A stretch of DNA of 50,885 nt. Source: Achromobacter sp. MYb9. Its GTDB lineage: Bacteria; Pseudomonadota; Gammaproteobacteria; Burkholderiales; Burkholderiaceae_B. Location of the stretch: NCBI RefSeq assembly GCF_002975275.1, contig NZ_PCOQ01000036.1, positions 1 to 50,885 on the forward strand, given 5' to 3'. Within the stretch, counting starts at the first letter, position 1, and the number at the start of each line of letters is the position of its first letter. A model generated the notes under the pieces. It saw nothing but the letters and a program-made list of their open reading frames with translations. It made no database searches and was not told the DNA's origin. A program made the position numbers and the translations under genes. Of the stretch, positions 35,585 through 43,517 are shown in pieces.

Positions 35585-35694
35585 GACTTCGTCTCTTGAA
35601 TGGGCAGGACGGAATCGCCGCCAGGCAAGGCGGCGCGCGGGGGAAAGCTTCGTATTATCCCACCGGTTTGCAGCAGGCGTTTGTCAGGCGGCGG

Positions 35695-36735
35695 TCAGGG
35701 GGCCATCCGCATGGCGGCCACGTCCAGCACCCCGGCGTCTCGGTTGCTGAGCACGCTGCGCACGCTGCCGTCCGGAGCCTGCAATACCGATTGGCCGGCC
35801 GTGACGTCCTCGCCGCCCTCGCGGCGGGCCGAGCGCCCGCGCGACGGTGAAAACAGCAGGTCGCCCGACTGGGCGCCGGGCAGGCGCGGGTTCGCGGCCA
35901 GCACGCGGGTGCCGGGCGGGTAGGTCATGGCGCCCAGCACGGTTTCGCGCGCCAGCAGGCCTTCGAAATCCAGCAGCCGGCGCTGCCCGTCCAGGCGCAT
36001 GTCCAGCTTTAATAGCAGCATCTGGCGCAGGGTCATGGCCTCGCTGCCTTCGGTGCGCAGCAACCAGCGCGGCGCGGGTCCGGATGCGTCCGCCGCGGTG
36101 CCGCGCGCCGCCTCGTCGACCTTCAGCCAGGCGCCGGGCGGCACGGGCTGCTGATCCAGCGTGTTGCCCACCGCCAGGTGGCAGCTTGCAAAGTGGGGCA
36201 GGCCGCCGTGCATCGCGAATTCGATCCGGTGGCCATGCGCGCACAACCAGCCTTCCAGCGCCTGGTCGCGCGCAATCTCCGCCGATAGGGTCTCGGGTTG
36301 CTTGGGCGTGGCGGCATAGCGGAACAGCTGCGTGGCGGCAACCCCCTGGACGGTCGCGGGCTGGGTGTCGGGGAAGACGGCGCGGTCGAACGAGGCCAGT
36401 TCGCCCGGGCGGGTCAGGCTGAGCACGGTGCCGGCCGGCATGTCCACGCCAGCCACTCGGGTGGCCTGGGTCAGCGTCGTCTTGCGGCCGGCGTCGGCCT
36501 GGGCGTCGCGGTGGGCCGAAAACCACAGGCTGAACTGCTGGTAGGGGAAGATGGCGCCGACCAGCGCCAGGAAGGTCATCAGCACGGTGCCGGTGCGCCG
36601 GTGGTCGCCCAGCCACAGCCGGGCGCTGCGCGTGGTGGCCAGGACGGCCAGCCAGGTCAGCAACGTGGCCAGACAGGCCAGCGAGGCCGCCATCAGCACA
36701 TAGAAATTACCGCCAGGAAGAGATACCGGAATCAT
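35695..36735 (-). CDS. Uncharacterised membrane-anchored protein
   Basis: A 346-residue protein I cannot assign. Two hydrophobic helices lie at the N-terminus (FYVLMAASLACLATLLTWLAVLA and GTVLMTFLALVGAIFPYQQFSLWF). The remaining ~270 residues are soluble and likely periplasmic, with LTQATRVAGVDMPAGTVLSLTRPGELASFDRAVFPD and a later MTYPPGTRVLAANPRLPGAQSGDLLFSPSRGRSARREGG. The phrases 'MPAGTVLSL' and 'YPPGTRVL' suggest two repeated SAF/beta-clip-like strands. It is 110 bp upstream of argJ on the same strand. Frame integrity and the Shine-Dalgarno region (GGAAGAG) support a real gene. Confidence 0.75.
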   Translation of the reverse strand: MIPVSLPGGNFYVLMAASLACLATLLTWLAVLATTRSARLWLGDHRRTGTVLMTFLALVGAIFPYQQFSLWFSAHRDAQADAGRKTTLTQATRVAGVDMPAGTVLSLTRPGELASFDRAVFPDTQPATVQGVAATQLFRYAATPKQPETLSAEIARDQALEGWLCAHGHRIEFAMHGGLPHFASCHLAVGNTLDQQPVPPGAWLKVDEAARGTAADASGPAPRWLLRTEGSEAMTLRQMLLLKLDMRLDGQRRLLDFEGLLARETVLGAMTYPPGTRVLAANPRLPGAQSGDLLFSPSRGRSARREGGEDVTAGQSVLQAPDGSVRSVLSNRDAGVLDVAAMRMAP

Positions 36736-36795
36736 GGCGGCAATTATGCGCCAAACCGGACGCGGATTTCAGCGCCGCGGCCCGGGATGGCGCCG

Positions 36796-37290
36796 TTAGC
36801 CCTTGGCGGATTCCAACCGGGTGGCCACCACCTGCAGCTTGAGTTCGCCCAACGCCTGGAACAGCGCATTGCGGGTGGATTCGGGCAGGTCGCCGAACAT
36901 GGACTTGACCCACGATTCGTGGGCCCGCGCCATCCGGGCGAAGGTCTTCTTGCCCTGCGGCGTCAGCTTGATCAGCGAGCTGCGGCGGTCGGACTCCACC
37001 TTGGTCCGAACGACCAGGCCTTCCTTTTCCAGCTGATCGGTGATGCCGGTGATATTGCCGTTGGTGACCATCATGTGGCGCGACAGGTCGCCCATCTTCA
37101 TGCCTTTGGGGGCGCGCTGCAATTGCGCCATCAGGTCGAAGCGGGGCAGCGTCGTGTCGAACTCGTTGCGCAGGCGGCTGCGGATCTCGCCTTCGATGAG
37201 ATTGGCGCAGGTCAGCATGCGCAGCCACAGCCGAAGCGCGTGGTGGTCGTCGGGCGCGGCGCGGGATTCCAGGTCGGGAGCGTCAGTCAT
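36796..37290 (-). CDS. MarR family transcriptional regulator
   Basis: A 164-residue winged-helix regulator. LRLWLRMLTCANLIEGEIRSRLRNEFDTTLPRFDLMAQLQRAPKGMKMGDLSRHMMVTNGNITGITDQLEKEGLVVRTKVESDRRSSLIKLTPQGKKTF carries the dimer helices, recognition helix and DR-containing wing typical of the family. Its start overlaps the end of the hydrolase gene by 8 bp, so both are one transcript. It may control that unit and the divergent liv operon; MarR proteins often bind phenolic ligands. Confidence 0.92.
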   Translation of the reverse strand: MTDAPDLESRAAPDDHHALRLWLRMLTCANLIEGEIRSRLRNEFDTTLPRFDLMAQLQRAPKGMKMGDLSRHMMVTNGNITGITDQLEKEGLVVRTKVESDRRSSLIKLTPQGKKTFARMARAHESWVKSMFGDLPESTRNALFQALGELKLQVVATRLESAKG

Positions 37291-38203
37291 GGCTAGGGAG
37301 GATACCGGGAATGCGTGAGGAAGCGGGCGCCAGACCCATCTGTTCGAAGATGGCGCGGGTCAGCGGGCTGGAGGGATCGTTAAGGGTCAACACGATGTCG
37401 TAATGGTTGGTGCCGGGCATCGGCACATAGCGGCCGGGAAAGCCGCGTTCATGCCAGGCGGCCAGATAGTCGTCGCTTTGGCGCTTGAACTCGTCGGTTT
37501 CGGATTCGCCGTAGCTGACCACCAGCGGGCAGCCCGCCGGCGGCAGATGCAGGGCGGGGCTGTTGCGGATGGCGTCGGCCTCGCTCATGCGCATCCATTC
37601 ATTGACGTGCGTGTGCACCAGCGGGCGCAGATCGAACAGGCCGGAAAGCGGCGCCGCGCCGCGGATCACGTCGTGCGGAACTTCGTAGCTGGCGTGCCAG
37701 CCGCCCGCCAACAGCGCGCCCACCAGGTGCCCACCGGCGGAACTGCCGCAGACGTGGATGCGCCGGGGGTCGCCGCCATGGTCGGCGATGTGGTGGTGAA
37801 CCCAGGCCAGCGCGCGCCGGTTCTGGTCCACGATGCGGTCCAGCGTCACGGCGGGGGCCAGCGAATAATTCACCGACACGACCACAGCGCCCGCTTGCGT
37901 GAAGGCGGGCGCCATGCCGCTGGATTCGTTCTTGGACAACAGGCGCCAGTAACCGCCGTGGATGAATACGAAGACGGGCGCGCCCGCCGTGCTGGACGCA
38001 TCGGCCGCGGGACGGAAGATGTCCAGAAGTTCGTCGGGATGGTCGCCGAACGGCACATCCAGCTGGCAGGTCAGCGACTGCCGCGCCGTAGCGCTGTCTT
38101 CGGCGTATTTCTTGAGTATCGGCTGGATGTCGGGTACTGTCGCGCGAGCGTTGTACTGGACATCAAGGCCTGCGCGGTCATAGTGGCGGTAGAGGGTGAC
38201 CAT
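37283..38203 (-). CDS. Alpha/beta hydrolase, kynurenine formamidase-like
   Basis: A 306-residue esterase/amidase of the HSL/formamidase type. Oxyanion-hole motif HGGYW at residues 82-86; nucleophile Ser155 in GSSAGG; probable acid in YGESETDEF and His in PGTNHYDIV. HGGYW and the overall layout resemble arylformamidases (KFA) and carboxylesterases. It leads the unit with MarR and diverges from a livK gene, suggesting that the importer brings the ester or amide it cleaves (inference). No kynureninase or tryptophan dioxygenase gene is near, so a kynurenine role is not supported by context. Confidence 0.85.
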   Translation of the reverse strand: MVTLYRHYDRAGLDVQYNARATVPDIQPILKKYAEDSATARQSLTCQLDVPFGDHPDELLDIFRPAADASSTAGAPVFVFIHGGYWRLLSKNESSGMAPAFTQAGAVVVSVNYSLAPAVTLDRIVDQNRRALAWVHHHIADHGGDPRRIHVCGSSAGGHLVGALLAGGWHASYEVPHDVIRGAAPLSGLFDLRPLVHTHVNEWMRMSEADAIRNSPALHLPPAGCPLVVSYGESETDEFKRQSDDYLAAWHERGFPGRYVPMPGTNHYDIVLTLNDPSSPLTRAIFEQMGLAPASSRIPGILPSHD

Positions 38204-38228
38204 GGCGGTAGATGGTTGGAAAACCCGT

Positions 38229-38334
38229 TAGTGAAAACCCCTTGGTAATCGTCCGTGGAAATCGTCCGTGGTAATCGTCCCTGGATGTTGTCCGTGGAAG
38301 TCGTCCCTGGTAATAACCCTTCGGTAAAAACCCT
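38229..38334. repeat. Array of ~13-bp direct repeats in a divergent promoter region
   Basis: Six consecutive 13-base units from 38243 to 38320 (TGGTAATCGTCCG, TGGAAATCGTCCG, TGGTAATCGTCCC, TGGATGTTGTCCG, TGGAAGTCGTCCC, TGGTAATAACCCT), flanked by a degenerate 14-base unit on each side. It lies in the 346-bp space between the hydrolase start (38203) and livK (38550), immediately upstream of the hydrolase. Helical phasing is 13 bp, not ~10.5. AT-rich sequence with promoter-like TTGCAC follows at 38340-38385; no further features were seen up to 38549. Confidence 0.75.
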
Positions 38335-38549
38335 AGTCTTGTTTTGCACAATACTTTAAACCTAAACTATGAACCACGCCAGTTTTCCCTATGCTCTCAC
38401 AACGGGATCCTGACGTAGCAAGCAATATCTTTGCAAGCGCCAGTTTGACGGCGGCGCAACGGCGCCGGCAGGCCGGGCACAGAAGTCATTCGAATCGCAC
38501 CTTCAATAAGAACACCCTCTGCGCGGGCTCGCGCACGGAGCACACCACC

Positions 38550-39713
38550 ATGCGTTTGATCACTTCCCTTTTTGCCGTCGCCGCGCTGGTGCCGGCCGTG
38601 GCCATGGCGGATGCCGTCAAGGTCGGCATCGCCAACGATATCTCCGGCCCGTTCTCGGCGCTGGGCGCAGAAGCCCGCGACGGCTTCAACCTGGCCATCA
38701 AGCAACTGGGCAGCAAGCTGGGCGGACAGCCCGCCGAATTCGTGCAGACCGACATGGGCGGCAACCCCGACCAGGCCCGCCAGCTGGTCACGCGCTACAT
38801 CCAGCGCGACAAGATCGATTTCTTCACGGGCCCCATCGGTTCGAACGTGGCGTTGGCCGTTGGCCCTGCGCTGTTCGCAGCCAAGGTGCCTTACCTGTCG
38901 AACAACCCGGGCCCCAGCCAGTTTGCCGGCGCCCAGTGCAACAACTACTGGTTCGGCACGTCTTATCAGAACGACGCCTTCCATGAAGCGGCCGGCAAGG
39001 TCGCGGCGGATCGCGGCTTCAAGAAGATGTTCATCATGGCGCCGGACTATCCGGCAGGCAAGGATGCGCTGACCGGCTTCAAGCGCGGCTACAAGACCGC
39101 TCCGGGCGACGAGGTCTACACCAAGCTCGGCCAGATCGACTATGCCGCCGAAATCGCGCAGATCCGCGCCGCCAAGCCGGACGCCGTCTACATCTTCCTG
39201 CCGGGCGGCATGGGCATCAACTTCGTCAAGCAATTCGTGTCGGCCGGCCTGTCGCAAAGCGTCAAGCTGATCGGTCCGGGCTTTTCGGCCGACGAAGACG
39301 TGATCCAGGCCGTGGGCGAACCCATGCTGGGCATGTACAACACGGCGCAATGGGCGCATGACCTGGACGTGCCGCAGAACAAGGTCTTCGTGGACGCCTT
39401 CCGCAAGGAATACAACGGCCGTTACCCGTCGGTTTACGCCGCCCAGGCCTACGACGTCATCATGGCGATGGATGCCGCCGTCAAGCAGGCGGGCGGCAAG
39501 GCCTCGGACCGCGCGGCCATCATCGCCGCGCTGGAAAAGGCCGATTACCCGTCGGTGCGCGGCAGCTTCACCTACGGCAAGAACCACTATCCGATCCAGT
39601 CCTACTACCTGCGCGTCGTCGACAAGGACGGCAGCGGCCGCATCACCAACAAGCTGGTGGGCAAGGTGTTCGACAAGTACCAGGACGTCTACGTCGGCGA
39701 GTGCAAGCTATAG
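38550..39713 (+). CDS. Liv-type ABC transporter substrate-binding protein LivK
   Basis: A 387-residue periplasmic binding protein. The Sec signal peptide MRLITSLFAVAALVPAVAMA precedes DAVKVGIANDISGPFSALGAEARDGFNLAIKQLG. PDQARQLVTRYIQRDKIDFFTGPIGSNVALAVGP and AAQAYDVIMAMDAAVKQAGG are family blocks. ATG 38550 is preceded by GGAG; an in-frame extension to 38391 is rejected since it has no signal-peptide character. First gene of a livK-H-M-G-F operon; ligand unknown, possibly an aromatic or amide compound given the neighbouring hydrolase and MarR. Confidence 0.92.
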   Translation: MRLITSLFAVAALVPAVAMADAVKVGIANDISGPFSALGAEARDGFNLAIKQLGSKLGGQPAEFVQTDMGGNPDQARQLVTRYIQRDKIDFFTGPIGSNVALAVGPALFAAKVPYLSNNPGPSQFAGAQCNNYWFGTSYQNDAFHEAAGKVAADRGFKKMFIMAPDYPAGKDALTGFKRGYKTAPGDEVYTKLGQIDYAAEIAQIRAAKPDAVYIFLPGGMGINFVKQFVSAGLSQSVKLIGPGFSADEDVIQAVGEPMLGMYNTAQWAHDLDVPQNKVFVDAFRKEYNGRYPSVYAAQAYDVIMAMDAAVKQAGGKASDRAAIIAALEKADYPSVRGSFTYGKNHYPIQSYYLRVVDKDGSGRITNKLVGKVFDKYQDVYVGECKL

Positions 39714-39726
39714 GTGGAGAGGGTAA

Positions 39727-39840
39727 GGCCCACCCCCGACGCGCTGCGCGCTTCCCCCTCAAGGGGGCGTCGCTGCGGACCGGCGAAGCCGGCTCCGCGC
39801 GACCCCGCTCGGGCGGGCACGTTTCATGGGCTGCGCAGGG
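39727..39840. repeat. REP-like hairpin cluster between livK and livH
   Basis: Densely self-complementary stretch: CGCGCTGCGCG, CCCCCTCAAGGGGG (39754-39767), CCGGCGAAGCCGG (39780-39792), then CCCGCTCGGGCGGG-type repeats. This kind of sequence (CCCCCTCAAGGGGGCG with GGCGAAGCCGG) is, from memory, a frequent intergenic element in Achromobacter, Bordetella and Comamonadaceae. Located in the only sizeable gap of this operon (211 bp), it may reduce downstream transcription or stabilise the livK message. Confidence 0.6.
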
Positions 39841-39924
39841 TGGGTCGCGTGAGGCATAACCAGGTGGTTTGGTGATTTGGCCGCGAGCAAAGCCATCGGC
39901 GATTTGCGGCAGGGGGAAGTATTC

Positions 39925-40845
39925 ATGACGTTTACGCTGATCGTCGAGCAATTGCTGAACGGTCTCCAGTTTGGGTTGATGTTGTTTTTGATCGCGGCCG
40001 GGCTGACCCTGGTGTTCGGCATCATGGACATCATGAATCTGGCTCACGGCTCGCTCTACATGGCCGGCGCCTACGTCGCCGCCGAGACCATGCAGCGCAC
40101 CGGGTCCTTCACCGCCGCCGTGCTGGTGGCGGCCGTCGCCACCGGCCTGGTCGGCGTGGCGCTGGAACTGACGCTGATCCGCCGCCTGGCGCTGCGCGAC
40201 CACCTGGCCCAGGTGCTGGGCACCTATGCCGTCATCCTGATCGCCAATGACCTGGTCAAAATGATCTGGGGCCCCGCGCCCGTCATGCTCAACATGCCGG
40301 CCGTGCTGTCCGGCCCGGTGCGGCTTCTGCCCGACCTGCTGTACCCCGCCTACCGCTTGATGATCATCGTGTTCGGCGTGGCCGCCGCCGCGGGCCTGTA
40401 CTGGTTCGTGACGCGCACCCGCGCCGGCGTGCTGGTGCGGGCCGGCGCTTCCAATCGCCAGATGGCCACGCTGATGGGCGTGCGCGTGCCGCTGCTGTTC
40501 CTGGGCGTCTTCGTGCTGGGCGCCATGCTGGCCGCGGTGGCCGGCGCCCTGTTGGGGCCCATCACCTCGGTGCAGGTCGGCATGGGCGAAGAAATCCTGA
40601 TTCTGGTGCTGGTCTGCATCGTGATCGGCGGAATCGGGTCGATCCGCGGCGCCTTCGTCGGCGCCTTGCTGGTGGGCATGGTGGACACGGCGGGGCGGGC
40701 GTTCCTGCCGATGCTGCTGCGCCAGGTCTTTTCTCCGGCGGTGGCCTCCAGCGTCGGACCGACGCTGGCCGCCATCGCCATCTATGTATTGATGGCGGCT
40801 GTGCTGGTGTTCCGGCCCTCCGGCCTGTTTCCGGCGCGGGGTTGA
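39925..40845 (+). CDS. Branched-chain amino acid-type ABC permease LivH
   Basis: A 306-residue permease. N-terminus MTFTLIVEQLLNGLQFGLMLFLIAAGLTLVFGIMDIMNLAHGSLYMAGAYVAA is the LivH signature; TRAGVLVRAGASNRQMATLMGVRVPLLF is the coupling helix; ILVLVCIVIGGIGSIRGAFVGALLVGMVDTAGR lies near the C-terminus. ATG 39925 follows an AGGGGGAAG ribosome-binding site; the upstream in-frame ATG at 39877 is not supported. The stop overlaps the livM start region (TGATG). Confidence 0.93.
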   Translation: MTFTLIVEQLLNGLQFGLMLFLIAAGLTLVFGIMDIMNLAHGSLYMAGAYVAAETMQRTGSFTAAVLVAAVATGLVGVALELTLIRRLALRDHLAQVLGTYAVILIANDLVKMIWGPAPVMLNMPAVLSGPVRLLPDLLYPAYRLMIIVFGVAAAAGLYWFVTRTRAGVLVRAGASNRQMATLMGVRVPLLFLGVFVLGAMLAAVAGALLGPITSVQVGMGEEILILVLVCIVIGGIGSIRGAFVGALLVGMVDTAGRAFLPMLLRQVFSPAVASSVGPTLAAIAIYVLMAAVLVFRPSGLFPARG

Positions 40846-41810
40846 TGATGAGAACCACACTCTGGACCGTGGTCCTCCTGGCGGCGCTGGCGGTGTTCCC
40901 GCTGGTGGCGCCGGCGCTGGGCCTGGACTTCTATATTTCATTCGTCCGGCGCGTACTGATCTACGCACTGGCGGCGACCAGCCTGAACCTGATCCTGGGT
41001 TACGGCGGCATGGTTGCGCTGGGGCATGCGGCGTTCTTCGGTGCGGGCGCCTACGCGGTGGGCATCCTGGCGATGTCGGGCATCACCTCGGCGCTGGTCG
41101 TCTGGCCGGTCGCCATGCTGCTGGCGGGCGTGCTGGCATGCATCACGGGGGCGATCTCGCTGCGCACCCGTGGGGTGTACTTCATCATGATCACGCTGGC
41201 GTTCGCGCAGATGCTGTTCTACATCTTCATTTCGCTGCGCCAGTATGGCGGCGAAGACGGGTTGAACCTGCCGGGCTATTCCACCTTGCCGGGCATCGAT
41301 CTGTCCCATGACGTCAGCTTCTATTACCTGGTGCTGGTGCTGTTCGCGCTGATCATGTGGGGTTTCAGCCGCGTGGTGTCCTCGCGTTTCGGCACGGCGT
41401 TGCAGGGCATCCGCGAGAACGAATCGCGCATGGAATCCATGGGCTACCCCGTCTACCGCATCAAGCTGGCGGCTTTCACGCTAAGCGGCGCGGCGGCAGG
41501 CCTGGCCGGCGCGCTGCTGGCCAACCACAATCTGTTCATCTCGCCCAGCCTGATGCACTGGACGCAGTCCGCCAACCTGCTGATCATGGTGCTGGTGGGC
41601 GGCATCGGCCTGCGCTGGGGCGGCGTGGCTGGCGCGGTGGTGATGCTGACGCTGGAAGAAGTGCTGCGCCTGTGGACGGAATACTGGCACCTGCCATTGG
41701 GCGTGCTGCTGCTGTGCGTGGTGTTCGGCGCGCCGCGCGGCCTGGTCGGCCTGTTCGGCCCGTTGTTCGGCGGACGCGCCACGCCTCAATCCGGCAAGGT
41801 GGGATCATGA
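40845..41810 (+). CDS. Branched-chain amino acid-type ABC permease LivM
   Basis: A ~321-residue permease with LILGYGGMVALGHAAFFGAGAYAVGIL, LRTRGVYFIMITLAFAQMLFYIF and the coupling helix RFGTALQGIRENESRMESMGYPVYRIKLAAF. The start could be ATG 40845 or the next codon 40848; both overlap or adjoin the livH stop. Its stop overlaps the livG ATG by 4 bp. Part of the tightly coupled H-M-G-F set. Confidence 0.93.
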   Translation: MMRTTLWTVVLLAALAVFPLVAPALGLDFYISFVRRVLIYALAATSLNLILGYGGMVALGHAAFFGAGAYAVGILAMSGITSALVVWPVAMLLAGVLACITGAISLRTRGVYFIMITLAFAQMLFYIFISLRQYGGEDGLNLPGYSTLPGIDLSHDVSFYYLVLVLFALIMWGFSRVVSSRFGTALQGIRENESRMESMGYPVYRIKLAAFTLSGAAAGLAGALLANHNLFISPSLMHWTQSANLLIMVLVGGIGLRWGGVAGAVVMLTLEEVLRLWTEYWHLPLGVLLLCVVFGAPRGLVGLFGPLFGGRATPQSGKVGS

Positions 41811-42583
41811 ATCCGTCTATCAATGCCACCGCGCCTGCGTTGCAGGCCGCCGGGCTGGTCCGCCGCTTCGGCGCGCTGGTCGCCACCGACAATGTGTCGC
41901 TGACGCTCAACCCGGGCGAGATCCACGCCCTGATCGGCCCCAACGGCGCGGGCAAGTCCACGCTGATTCACCTGCTGTCTGGCACGTTGGCCGCGGATTC
42001 CGGCACGCTGACGGTGGGCGGGCGCGACGTCACGGGCATGAATGCGCACCAGCGCGTGTCGGCCGGGCTGTCGCGGTCTTACCAGATCACCAATATCTTC
42101 AAGCAGTCCAGCGTGCTGGATAACCTGGTGCTGGCGGTGCAGGCCCACGCGGGCAGCAGCTTCCGGTTCTGGAAGCCGCGCGCCGCGGAATCGGCGCTTT
42201 ATGAACAGGCGCGCGAGCTGGCTCGGGAATGCGCCATCGACGCCGCCCTGCTGGACCGGCCGGCGGGCACCTTGCCGCACGGCGAGCAGCGCAAGGTGGA
42301 GTTCGCGCTGGCGCTGGCCGCGCGCCCCAGCGTGTTGCTGCTGGACGAACCCATGGCCGGCATGGGCCCGGACGAGACCGTCCGCCTGACCGAATTGATC
42401 GAAACCCTGCGGGGACGGGCCGCCATGCTGCTGGTCGAACACGATATGCAGGCGGTGTTCCGCCTGGCCGATCGCCTGTCGGTGCTGGTGTATGGCCGCG
42501 TCATCGCGACCGGCACCCCCGACGAAATCCGCGCCAACCCGGAAGTGCGGCAAGCCTATCTGGGCGACGAGGAGACGGCATGA
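41807..42583 (+). CDS. Branched-chain amino acid-type ABC ATP-binding protein LivG
   Basis: A 258-residue ATPase. Walker A GPNGAGKSTLIHLLSG, Q-loop region SRSYQITNIF, Walker B SVLLLDEPMAGMGPDE, switch His in LVEHDMQAVFRL. The ABC signature is LPHGEQRKVEFALAL, a variant of LSGGQ in which the first serine is Pro, seen in LivG-like proteins as LSYGEQR. Start ATG 41807 overlaps the livM stop (ATGA). Confidence 0.93.
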   Translation: MNPSINATAPALQAAGLVRRFGALVATDNVSLTLNPGEIHALIGPNGAGKSTLIHLLSGTLAADSGTLTVGGRDVTGMNAHQRVSAGLSRSYQITNIFKQSSVLDNLVLAVQAHAGSSFRFWKPRAAESALYEQARELARECAIDAALLDRPAGTLPHGEQRKVEFALALAARPSVLLLDEPMAGMGPDETVRLTELIETLRGRAAMLLVEHDMQAVFRLADRLSVLVYGRVIATGTPDEIRANPEVRQAYLGDEETA

Positions 42584-43287
42584 TGCTCACCATCGAATCG
42601 GCCCAGAGCGGCTACGGCGCCAGCCAGGTGCTGTTCGGCGTGGACCTGCAGATTGGCGCCGGGCAGGTCGTGACCTTGCTGGGCCGCAACGGCATGGGCA
42701 AGACCACGTTGCTGCGCACGCTGTTCGGCCAGTTGCCGCTGCGGGGAGGCAAGATCCATTTCGCGGGCCAGGACATCAGCGGCTGGAGCCCCGACCGCAT
42801 TGCCCGCGTGGGCGTGGCCATCGTCCCGGAAGGGCGGCAGTGCTTCCCCAATCTGACGGTGCGTGAACACCTGACCGCCTTCGTCGCCGCGCGCAACCCG
42901 GATATTGGCGAGCCCTGGACGCCCGAACGCGTGTTCGAACTGTTTCCCAGGCTGGCCGAACGCGCGCGCAACATGGGTAACCAGCTTTCGGGCGGCGAAC
43001 AACAGATGCTGGCCATTGGCCGGGCGCTGGTCACCAACCCCCGGCTGCTGATCCTGGACGAGGCCACCGAAGGCCTGGCCCCGAAGATCCGCGAGGAAAT
43101 CTGGAATTGCCTGTCCAGGCTGCGCCAGGCGGGGCAGACCATCCTCGTCATCGACAAATATGTCGAAAGGTTGCTAAGCCTGGCCGACCAGCACGTGATC
43201 CTGGAGCGTGGCAAAGTCGTCTGGACAGGCGATTCGCGGGCGCTGGATGCCGACCGCGGCCTGTGGGAACGCTATCTTGGCGTGTAG
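42580..43287 (+). CDS. Branched-chain amino acid-type ABC ATP-binding protein LivF
   Basis: A 235-residue ATPase. Walker A GRNGMGKTTLLRTLFG, GVAIVPEGRQCFPNLTVREHL (LivF hallmark), signature QLSGGEQQMLAIGRAL, Walker B LLILDEATEGLAP. The switch region reads LVIDKYVERLLSLADQ, where many LivF proteins have VEQN. ATG 42580 overlaps the livG stop; ATG 42583 is an alternative. Last gene of the second importer. The following 230 bp separate it from siaA. Confidence 0.93.
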   Translation: MMLTIESAQSGYGASQVLFGVDLQIGAGQVVTLLGRNGMGKTTLLRTLFGQLPLRGGKIHFAGQDISGWSPDRIARVGVAIVPEGRQCFPNLTVREHLTAFVAARNPDIGEPWTPERVFELFPRLAERARNMGNQLSGGEQQMLAIGRALVTNPRLLILDEATEGLAPKIREEIWNCLSRLRQAGQTILVIDKYVERLLSLADQHVILERGKVVWTGDSRALDADRGLWERYLGV

Positions 43288-43381
43288 TAATAAAGCCGCA
43301 ATGGCGCCGGACCGGCTGGTAAAAAATACGATATAAAACGCAATAAATCAGCACATACATTGCTGGGCTGAAACTTAAGGT

Positions 43382-43400
43382 GTCTGGAGCGCATCCAGAC
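43382..43400. promoter_or_regulatory. Inverted repeat upstream of siaA
   Basis: GTCTGGA, 5-base spacer GCGCA, TCCAGAC: perfect 7-bp arms in the 230-bp region between livF and siaA. It lies 118 bp before the siaA ATG, after an AT-rich stretch (43318-43370). It could be the livF terminator (T-poor) or an operator for the sia operon. No matched -35/-10 with good spacing was found nearby. Confidence 0.4.
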
Positions 43401-43517
43401 GTTTGCACCTGTTTCAATTGACCCGGCGGTTCTCTACACTTAGCGCGCTTGGCCCCTCTCGAGCCTGCAGGGCGGGCAGGCCCGTCACGTCTTATCAAGC
43501 TGTCAGGAAGTGTTCGC

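Noticed and set aside
38229..38334. CRISPR array
   Set aside because: Units are 13 bp, directly adjacent with no spacers, and no cas genes are nearby.
38340..38385. MarR operator in the AT-rich sequence before livK
   Set aside because: The dyad is imperfect (about five of six positions) and AT-rich sequence gives such matches by chance.
43403..43440. Sigma-70 promoter for siaA using TTGCAC or TTGACC with TACACT
   Set aside because: Spacings are far from 16-18 bp (11 or over 25), so no promoter is claimed.
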